From: DATECU01 sp035286745
Lineage (GTDB): Bacteria > Acidobacteriota > Vicinamibacteria > Fen-336
Direction of reading: 5' to 3'
Assembly: GCA_035286745.1 (NCBI GenBank)
Contig: DATECU010000031.1
Span: forward strand, 1-17,124
Length of the DNA stretch: 17,124 bases
Below, in pieces: positions 6,767 through 13,250 of this stretch. The notes under the pieces were generated by a model, which was not told the DNA's origin, searched no databases, and saw only the letters and a program-made list of their open reading frames with translations. The translations under genes and the position numbers were made by a program. How positions within the stretch are numbered: the stretch's first letter is position 1; each line of letters starts with the position of its first letter.

Positions 6767-6804
6767 AGCGGTCAGCGATCAGCAGTCAGCAATCAGCTAA
6801 CGGA
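6767..6804 (+). repeat. TCAGC heptad repeat, direct copy 2
   Basis: The sequence repeats the first copy with one substitution (third unit AGTCAGC in place of GGTCAGC) and the same TAACGGA end. The bases between the two copies differ, so the unit itself was duplicated or selected. Confidence 0.85.
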
Positions 6805-6824
6805 AGCGCGTGACGACTGGGGGC

Positions 6825-6845
6825 AATCAGCGATCAGCGAGCGGA
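6825..6845 (+). repeat. TCAGC heptad repeat, shortened copy 3
   Basis: AATCAGC-GATCAGC is followed by GAGCGGA, so two heptad units and a tail similar to the CGGA end of the other copies are kept. Confidence 0.6.
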
Positions 6846-7047
6846 GCCAGGGTCGGGAGGCGGAGCTTGGCAGAGGGAGGAGCAACGAGGACGGGCCGAG
6901 AGAGTGGGCTGGAACGCCTGTGGGGTCTTCGTTGGTGCTGCCGCCTGCGCTCACCGGATGCGCGTCCGTGCGAGCGTGGCCGCTACCCGGCCCCGATGGC
7001 CGTCGGTTGCCGCGATGCCTGGATTCTGGTGACGGCGCGCTGTCGGT
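6846..7047. other. Noncoding interior between direct and inverted heptad repeats
   Basis: About 200 bases of GC-rich sequence carry no ORF with protein-like composition, no recognised RNA and no clear promoter. A plus-strand frame over 6810-7055 is Arg/Gly/Cys-rich and reads as chance. Together with the flanking repeats, the gap between asnS and the glycosyltransferase gene could be a small non-autonomous repeat element or an intergenic spacer invaded by repeats. Confidence 0.4.
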
Positions 7048-7094
7048 TCCGTTGATGACCGCTGACTGCTGATCGCTGAAAGCTGACTGCTGCC
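7048..7094 (-). repeat. TCAGC heptad repeat, inverted copy
   Basis: Read on the complement, this 47-base stretch is GGCAGC, then the units AGTCAGC-TTTCAGC-GATCAGC-AGTCAGC-GGTCATC, then AACGGA. It matches the two direct copies in inverse orientation, with one extra unit and a similar ACGGA end. It lies 14 bases before the glycosyltransferase start. Confidence 0.8.
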
Positions 7095-7108
7095 ATGCCG
7101 ATGGTTCC

Positions 7109-8194
7109 GTGATCATCGCTTACGTCTCGGGACATGGCTGGGGGCACGCGACCCGCACCGCGGAGGTGCTGCGCGTCTTGCGGGAGATCGAGCCGCGGGT
7201 GGAGCTGGCCATCGTCAGCTCGGCACCGGAGGCTCTGTTTCGAGAGGCCATTCCCGGTGTCTTTGCCTACCGGAGTCTGACCTGCGATGTGGGGCTGGCG
7301 CAGAAGAGCGCCCTGGTCATCGATGAGCCGGCGACCCTGGCGCGCTGGCACGTCTTCGAGGCCGGGTGGGCGAGCTTGCTGGCGAGCGAAGCTCGGTGGC
7401 TTCGCGAGCTGGGTGCGCGTTTGGTGCTGGCGGACATCCCGCCCCTGGCCTTCGAGGCGGCGGCCCAGGCCGGCGTCAGCAGCGTTGGCCTTGCCAACTT
7501 CTCCTGGGACTGGATCTACGACCACGTGAGCCGGCGGCACGCGGGTTTCGCCGAACCGGCGGCGCGAGCCGCCGCCGCCTACCGCAAGGCCCAGCTCCTT
7601 CTGCAATTGCCGTTCGCCGGCGACCTGACGGCGTTTCCGCATCGCGAACCCATTCCCCTGGTGGCGCGCCGCCCGCGGGTGCCGCGCGCAGAGGCGCGAC
7701 GGAGACTCGGCCTGGGGGCACGTCCCGCGGTGCTTCTTTCCTTCGGAGGGCTGGGGCTGCCCGGTTTCGACGCCCGGGTGCTGGGCGCTCTCGATGGCCA
7801 CGTCTTCTTGCTGGGTGCCGAATGCCCGCCGGCCACCGCGTCCAACCTGGTCGTCTTCGATCGCCGGAAGCTGAACCAGCTGGGCCTGCGTTACCAAGAC
7901 GTGGTGGGGGCGGCGGACGTGGTGGTGACCAAGCCCGGCTACGGCATCGTGTCGGACGCGATTGGCGCGGGCACTCGGCTCCTCTACACCGACCGCGGCG
8001 AGTTCCCCGAGTACCCGATCCTGGTTGCGGAGATGACGCGCTACCTGCCGGTGTTCCACGTCAGCAACCAGGACCTGACGCAAGGGCGCCTGGGGCCGGC
8101 CCTGGCTGCGGTGCTGGCCCAGCCGGTGCCGCCGGCACCGCGCAGTGACGGGGGACAGGTGGCCGCTCGCCGGCTGATCGAGCTTCTCGGCTGA
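7109..8194 (+). CDS. Glycosyltransferase-like protein (GT-B fold, MurG/arabinokinase-N-terminal type)
   Basis: The 361-residue product starts MIIAYVSGHGWGHATRTAEV, a glycine-rich N-terminal loop with His and Arg as in GT-B glycosyltransferases and in the N-terminal half of L-arabinokinase-like proteins. The second half has a nucleotide-sugar-binding look: LLSFGGLGLPG near residue 212, then VVVTKPGYGIVSDAIGAGTRLLY, the conserved KPG-G segment of this group. It most likely transfers or binds a nucleotide-linked sugar in the cytoplasm; donor and acceptor are unknown. The start is GTG 7109, since nearby ATGs (7095, 7101) are out of frame. It stands alone between the repeat region and a hairpin terminator. 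Confidence 0.75.
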   Translation: MIIAYVSGHGWGHATRTAEVLRVLREIEPRVELAIVSSAPEALFREAIPGVFAYRSLTCDVGLAQKSALVIDEPATLARWHVFEAGWASLLASEARWLRELGARLVLADIPPLAFEAAAQAGVSSVGLANFSWDWIYDHVSRRHAGFAEPAARAAAAYRKAQLLLQLPFAGDLTAFPHREPIPLVARRPRVPRAEARRRLGLGARPAVLLSFGGLGLPGFDARVLGALDGHVFLLGAECPPATASNLVVFDRRKLNQLGLRYQDVVGAADVVVTKPGYGIVSDAIGAGTRLLYTDRGEFPEYPILVAEMTRYLPVFHVSNQDLTQGRLGPALAAVLAQPVPPAPRSDGGQVAARRLIELLG

Positions 8195-8201
8195 GCGGAG
8201 A

Positions 8202-8227
8202 AAGGGGTGGCGGTCTGGCCACCCCTT
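8202..8227. terminator. Hairpin terminator between convergent genes
   Basis: A perfect 10-bp stem, AAGGGGTGGC paired with GCCACCCCTT, encloses the loop GGTCTG. It lies seven bases after the glycosyltransferase stop and eight bases beyond the stop of the opposing gene, so it can end transcription from both sides. A short T run (CTTTCT) follows it on the minus-strand side only, so part of the effect may depend on stem strength. Confidence 0.75.
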
Positions 8228-8235
8228 GCTGCGAC

Positions 8236-8538
8236 CTACTTCCGAGAGGGGAGCGGCTTCTTGATCAAGCGGATCTCCCGGCACGACTTGCCGTCGCCGT
8301 CATCCACACAGGTCAGCGTCACCTTGTCGCCGGCCTTGACGGTCTTGAGCTGGGAGGGGCAAAGGCCGCCGCAGGGTGCCGTCTTCTCGGCTCCCGCCTC
8401 CTTGAAGGTGATGGCCTTGGCGGCGGCGTCGATCTTGACGATCTCGGCTTCCAGGTTGCGCGTCTTCAGGATCTCGGCCACGCCGACGGCAGCGGCGAGC
8501 GTCAGGGAAACGACAGCGATGCTCAGGGACTTCCTCAC
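8236..8538 (-). CDS. Secreted four-cysteine hypothetical protein (100 aa)
   Basis: The start is GTG 8538, six bases after AAGGAGG; a longer frame to 8568 would put residues before a clean signal peptide. The product begins MRKSLSIAVVSLTLAAAVG, a typical export signal. The mature domain of about 75 residues is beta-rich (AEIVKIDAAAKAITFKEAG, VKAGDKVTLTC), resembling small OB-like periplasmic domains. It has four cysteines as CGGLC and, further on, TC..SC, which could form two disulfides or bind a metal. It is the second gene of a leftward pair, 41 bases after the membrane-anchored gene, and ends at the shared terminator. The family is not recognised. Confidence 0.72.
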   Translation of the reverse strand: MRKSLSIAVVSLTLAAAVGVAEILKTRNLEAEIVKIDAAAKAITFKEAGAEKTAPCGGLCPSQLKTVKAGDKVTLTCVDDGDGKSCREIRLIKKPLPSRK

Positions 8539-8579
8539 GGGGTTCCTCCTTGTGGTCGAAGCCGACACGGGTCAGGGCT

Positions 8580-9311
8580 CTAGAGGCCGATCGCCTCCAG
8601 CCCGGTCATCGCGTACTTCTTGATCTCCGACTCGTACTTCCGGAACAGGGCGACGTTCTCCGGCGGCACGTCGAGAGCCTGGGCCTGCTCCGCGATCTCC
8701 TCCGAGCCCTTTCGCATCTTCTCGGCAGCCTCCCGCATGGCCTTTTGGGCCTGCTCCGGAACGCCGCCCTGCTCAGCCTGCTCTTCCATCTGCCGGGCGG
8801 CCTGCTCGGTGGCCTCAGAGGCTGCCTCCGACAGGTTCTTGCCGCCGGTGGCCTTGGTGACCTCGGAGGCCCAAGCGCTCTTGTAGACCTGCTCGATCAT
8901 GAAGGCGTACTCCTCGGTGCTCATGCCTTGCGCGGCCTGGGCGCGCGCCTGCGCCAAGCGAATGTCGTTGAGAACGTTGAACATGGTCTTGACGTCGCCG
9001 AAGTCGACCTGCTCCTTGTTCTTGCGAGCCTCGATGTCCTTGGCGTACTTCTGGTAGACGGCAAAGACGTCCTTGCGGACCTCCAGGAACTTCACCAGCC
9101 GGGGCTCGGTTATGCGGCCGTCCGACGGCCGCACGAAGGAGTTGGCGTCGGCCTGCCGCTGGAAGTCCTGGATCTTCTGCTGGCCGGCTGCCATTTCCTC
9201 GGCCTTGCCCTTGGCCCAGTAGGCGCCGCCGACCACGACCGCCACCACGACCATGCCTGCGACCGCTACCGCCACCACGCAGCCGATGGCGATCTTGGCT
9301 CCAGTGCCCAC
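8580..9311 (-). CDS. Membrane-anchored coiled-coil hypothetical protein (243 aa)
   Basis: The start is GTG 9311, five bases after AAGGAGG on the complement. The N-terminus MGTGAKIAIGCVVAVAVAGM continues into a long hydrophobic stretch to about residue 32, then charged sequence: a single membrane anchor with the C-terminal part outside the cytoplasm or a signal anchor. The remaining 205 residues are Ala/Glu/Gln/Lys-rich and predicted mostly helical, with a coiled-coil section around residues 155-215 (ASEATEQAARQMEEQAEQ). No enzymatic motif is seen. A promoter lies just upstream, and the gene is followed by the four-cysteine secreted protein in one transcript. A longer frame to 9554 would pass through the promoter and lacks protein-like composition. 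Confidence 0.72.
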   Translation of the reverse strand: MGTGAKIAIGCVVAVAVAGMVVVAVVVGGAYWAKGKAEEMAAGQQKIQDFQRQADANSFVRPSDGRITEPRLVKFLEVRKDVFAVYQKYAKDIEARKNKEQVDFGDVKTMFNVLNDIRLAQARAQAAQGMSTEEYAFMIEQVYKSAWASEVTKATGGKNLSEAASEATEQAARQMEEQAEQGGVPEQAQKAMREAAEKMRKGSEEIAEQAQALDVPPENVALFRKYESEIKKYAMTGLEAIGL

Positions 9312-9341
9312 GCGAACCTCCTTGGTATCGGGTAAGTCGCG

Positions 9342-9370
9342 ATGGTAGGGCCAAGCAGCGGGCGGGTCAA
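9342..9370 (-). promoter_or_regulatory. Predicted sigma70-type promoter of the membrane-anchor/secreted-protein operon
   Basis: On the complement TTGACC (9370-9365) and TACCAT (9347-9342) are 17 bases apart. The predicted transcript start near 9335 leaves a leader of about 24 bases containing the AAGGAGG ribosome-binding site. Confidence 0.55.
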
Positions 9371-9371
9371 C

Positions 9372-9400
9372 ATCGCATTCGCCAGAAAGCGGTTTATGAT
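9372..9400 (+). promoter_or_regulatory. Possible promoter of the divergent 89-residue gene
   Basis: TATGAT (9395-9400, five of six consensus bases) is preceded at 17 bases by the weak -35 ATCGCA. The predicted start near 9407 would place a hairpin at the extreme 5' end of the transcript. Confidence 0.3.
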
Positions 9401-9408
9401 GGTCGGCA

Positions 9409-9430
9409 GGGCACCCCCTGTCGGGTGCCT
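9409..9430 (+). promoter_or_regulatory. 5'-leader hairpin before the 89-residue gene
   Basis: GCACCC (9411-9416) pairs with GGGTGC (9423-9428), extended by a G-C and a G-T pair, around the loop CCTGTC. No T run follows, so it is not an obvious terminator. It could stabilise the leader or be an unrelated stem. Confidence 0.3.
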
Positions 9431-9450
9431 GGGGAGAAGAAGGGCGGGCA

Positions 9451-9720
9451 ATGGAACCCACATGGCATGACGGACTTAGCCGCAAGGCCCTGGTCGAGCT
9501 GGTGGAGGCCCTGCTCCTGGCCATGGACAAGGCGGTTCCGAGGGTCGATGCCATCGCCCATCACCTGGGGCTGATCTCTCAGCAGGGCGAGGAGTTCGAG
9601 GTCCTGGGCGGGATCGCCGACCAGGTGGCGGACATCGGCGACGAGCTGTACGCGGCCAGCGACCGGGACAAGCTTCGCGAGTGGGGTAACGAGATCGACG
9701 CGCCGGAGAAGGCGCATTAG
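9451..9720 (+). CDS. Small acidic helical hypothetical protein (89 aa)
   Basis: The product (MEPTWHDGLSRKALVELVEA...) is acidic and predicted almost wholly helical, with no signal peptide, membrane segment or cysteine. The start is ATG 9451, with a modest purine-rich GAAGAAGGG upstream. Composition and third-position GC are consistent with coding, and the plus-strand frame is more protein-like than the opposing ones. It stands between a leftward operon and rimO, about 140 bases before the rimO start, so co-transcription with rimO is possible. The family is not recognised. Confidence 0.6.
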   Translation: MEPTWHDGLSRKALVELVEALLLAMDKAVPRVDAIAHHLGLISQQGEEFEVLGGIADQVADIGDELYAASDRDKLREWGNEIDAPEKAH

Positions 9721-9738
9721 GACCCCAGAGGGCAGCCG

Positions 9739-9767
9739 TCAGGCACCAGCGGCCAGCGCCCAGCCCA
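9739..9767 (+). repeat. Short CCAGC heptad-like repeat upstream of rimO
   Basis: Units CCAGCGG-CCAGCGC-CCAGCCC follow a TCAGGCA, keeping a 7-base period and a YCAGC core like the repeats at 6692-7094. It is a short and imperfect match, so relatedness is uncertain. Confidence 0.35.
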
Positions 9768-9859
9768 CGAGTCGGCAGGCGGACGCCAGGGACTGGACCC
9801 CGGTTCAGCTCGGGTTGGGGCCGAAGCTGCGGCAAGCGAAGGCTGGTGGCCTCGACAGC

Positions 9860-11221
9860 GTGGGGGCGGCCCGGCCCGGAGCCACCGGCTCCCTCCGCAT
9901 TGGCATGGTGAGCCTGGGCTGTCCCAAGAACCTGGTGGACGGAGAGGTCATGCTGGGCCGCCTTCGCGCCTCGGGCCACCAGTTGGTTCCGGACGCCGCC
10001 GAGGCCGACGTCATCATCGTCAATACCTGCGCGTTCATCGACCGTGCCAAGCAGGAGTCGATCGATGCCATCTTGGAGATGGCCCGTCTCAAGGAGACGG
10101 GGAAGGCCGAGCGCCTGGTGGTGAGCGGCTGTCTGGCCCAGCGCTACGACGCCGATCTGCGACGGGAGATCCCGGAGATCGACGCCACGCTGGGGACGGG
10201 ACAGGTCGAGGACATCCTCTCGGCGGTGGAAGGGACCGCCACCGTGGCGGAGGTCGGCTCGGGCCCCACCTGGGTGTACGACCACACCGCACCGCGTCTG
10301 CTCACCACGCCCCCCCACCTGGCCTACGTGAAGATCAGCGAGGGCTGCGACTACACCTGCTCCTTCTGCATCATCCCCAAGCTCCGCGGGCGCCATCGCA
10401 GCCGAGCGCTGGACGACATCGAGGCCGAGGTCGAGAGCCTGGCCGAGCGGGGGGTGAAGGAGATCGTCCTGGTGGCTCAGGACACAACCCGCTATGCGCT
10501 CGACCTGGGGATCCGCGACGGCCTCGCACTCCTGCTGCGCCGGCTGGGTCGCATCGAGGGCTTGCGCTGGATCCGCGTCATGTACGCCTATCCGGCGACC
10601 GTGACCGATGCCATCCTGGAAGCCATGGCCTCCGAGGACAAGGTGGTCAAGTACGTCGACATGCCGCTCCAGCACGGGAGCGACCGCATCCTCAGGCGCA
10701 TGAAGCGCCCCACCGGCCGGGGCAACCTGTTGGGCATGGTGGAGCGGGTGCGCCGCCTGGTCCCTGGCGTGGCCTTCCGAACCTCGTTCATCGTCGGCTT
10801 CCCCGGCGAAACCGAGGAGGACTTCGAGGAGCTGCTCGCCTTGGTCCGCGCTGCCGAGTTCGACAACGTCGGGGTCTTCACCTTCTCCGACGAGGAGGGG
10901 ACAGCCTCCTTCGATCTGCCGGACCGAGTGCCGGCCCGCACCAAGGAGCGCCGCCGCCGCCGGCTGATGGCGACGCAGAAGCGGATCTCCCATGCCCGCA
11001 ACCGGCGCCGGGTGGGCGATGAGGTCGAGGTGTTGGTGGAGGGGGCCCACCCCGAGAGTGACCTGCTGCTGTCCGGGCGGCTCGCCAGCCAGGCGCCCGA
11101 GATCGACGGAATCGTCATCGTGAGCGACGGCTCGGCCGCCCCCGGCAGCTTCGTGAGGGCCCGGGTGACCGAAGCCCACCCTTACGACCTGGTGGTCCAG
11201 ATCCTGCCGGCACTCGCCTGA
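9860..11221 (+). CDS. rimO: Ribosomal protein S12 methylthiotransferase (radical SAM)
   Basis: The enzyme adds a methylthio group to the conserved aspartate of ribosomal protein S12 using two [4Fe-4S] clusters and S-adenosylmethionine. The N-terminal methylthiotransferase domain shows its three cysteines in VSLGCPKNLVD, VNTCAFI and SGCLAQRY. The radical SAM cluster is CDYTCSFC, the CxxxCxxC triad at bases 10346-10369, followed by RGRHRSR. The C-terminus (EVEVLVEG...) is the TRAM domain. SLGCPKN and CDYTCSFC fit RimO rather than MiaB. No start has a good ribosome-binding site. GTG 9860 is chosen with a weak GGTGG ten bases upstream; a TTG at 9815 would add 15 non-conserved residues. It precedes the terminator and the rimP operon. 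Confidence 0.93.
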   Translation: MGAARPGATGSLRIGMVSLGCPKNLVDGEVMLGRLRASGHQLVPDAAEADVIIVNTCAFIDRAKQESIDAILEMARLKETGKAERLVVSGCLAQRYDADLRREIPEIDATLGTGQVEDILSAVEGTATVAEVGSGPTWVYDHTAPRLLTTPPHLAYVKISEGCDYTCSFCIIPKLRGRHRSRALDDIEAEVESLAERGVKEIVLVAQDTTRYALDLGIRDGLALLLRRLGRIEGLRWIRVMYAYPATVTDAILEAMASEDKVVKYVDMPLQHGSDRILRRMKRPTGRGNLLGMVERVRRLVPGVAFRTSFIVGFPGETEEDFEELLALVRAAEFDNVGVFTFSDEEGTASFDLPDRVPARTKERRRRRLMATQKRISHARNRRRVGDEVEVLVEGAHPESDLLLSGRLASQAPEIDGIVIVSDGSAAPGSFVRARVTEAHPYDLVVQILPALA

Positions 11222-11225
11222 CGCT

Positions 11226-11234
11226 TGCTATAAC
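11226..11234 (+). promoter_or_regulatory. Possible extended -10 promoter upstream of the rimP terminator
   Basis: TGCTATAAC gives the extended -10 pattern TGn-TATAAT with one mismatch. No good -35 is seen at 17 bases. If active, transcription would begin near 11241 and run into the terminator at 11281-11307, making that hairpin an attenuator for the rimP operon. Confidence 0.35.
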
Positions 11235-11280
11235 CGGCCAAGACAGTTACCATTGCGGTTCCAGCTCGGGGGTTGCACCG

Positions 11281-11307
11281 GAGTGGGCATGTCCCACTCT
11301 TTTTTTT
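11281..11307 (+). terminator. Strong intrinsic terminator between rimO and rimP
   Basis: GAGTGGG (11281-11287) pairs with CCCACTC (11293-11299) around a 5-base loop and is followed by eight consecutive T residues. This is the only long T run in the window. It can end rimO transcription, but because the rimP ribosome-binding region begins at the next base it could also attenuate rimP-nusA-infB expression. Confidence 0.88.
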
Positions 11308-11349
11308 GAGGGAGTCAGGGGTCTGGTCAAACAGAGCGCCAGCGAGGTC

Positions 11350-11793
11350 GTGCGTGAGGTAGCCGAGCGCGTGACGGCGGGGCGGGGCTTTGAGTTGGTG
11401 GACGCCGAGATCAAGCACGCCCCCGGGGGCTCGGTGGTGCGCCTGTTGGTGGACAAAGAGGGGGGCATCGGCCTCGAGGAGCTGCAGTCGGTGTCCGAGG
11501 AAGTCTCGGCCATCCTGGATGCGGAGGACCCGATTCGCTCCTCCTACACCCTCGAGGTTTCGTCCCCCGGCCTGGACCGGCCACTCAAGAGCGAGGCGGA
11601 CTACCGCCGTTTCGTGGGCCGGCTGGTCAAGTTGTCGAGCTACGAGCCGGTCGAGGGCCGGCGCCACTGGAGCGGGCGGCTGGCCGCCCTGGTTGGCGGT
11701 GTGGTCGAAGTGGTTCTGGAGAGCGAGGGGGGCAAGCTGGCCAGGGTGCCCTTCGAGAAGATCTCCCACGGCCGGCTGGAAGTGGAATTCTAG
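11350..11793 (+). CDS. rimP: Ribosome maturation factor RimP
   Basis: RimP assists assembly of the 30S subunit. The product (147 residues from GTG 11350) shows the family pattern: GFELVDAEI near the N-terminus, VRLLVDKEGGIGLEELQSVSEEVSAILD, and LEVSSPGLDRPLKSEADYRRFVGR, followed by a C-terminal SH3-like barrel. The GTG has AGCGAGG only two bases away, which is too close. The frame stays open upstream, and a CTG at 11323 lies eight bases after GAGGGAG, giving an N-terminus LVKQSASEVVREVAE. That non-standard start is possible but unproven. Gene order rimP-nusA-infB is the classical one. Confidence 0.93.
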   Translation: MREVAERVTAGRGFELVDAEIKHAPGGSVVRLLVDKEGGIGLEELQSVSEEVSAILDAEDPIRSSYTLEVSSPGLDRPLKSEADYRRFVGRLVKLSSYEPVEGRRHWSGRLAALVGGVVEVVLESEGGKLARVPFEKISHGRLEVEF

Positions 11794-11810
11794 GTTCGCA
11801 AAGGGAAGAG

Positions 11811-13236
<1,426 letters not shown>

Positions 13237-13250
<14 letters not shown>

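Noticed and set aside
6810..7055. Plus-strand ORF of 81 codons inside the repeat region
   Set aside because: Composition is Arg/Gly/Cys-rich, it begins inside a repeat tail, and no ribosome-binding site is visible.
6692..7094. CRISPR array
   Set aside because: The units are 7 bases with no unique spacers between identical longer repeats, orientation is mixed, and no cas gene is near.
9476..11179. Long minus-strand ORF (567 codons) opposite rimO
   Set aside because: rimO has intact cluster-binding cysteines in the plus frame; the antisense frame is a shadow.
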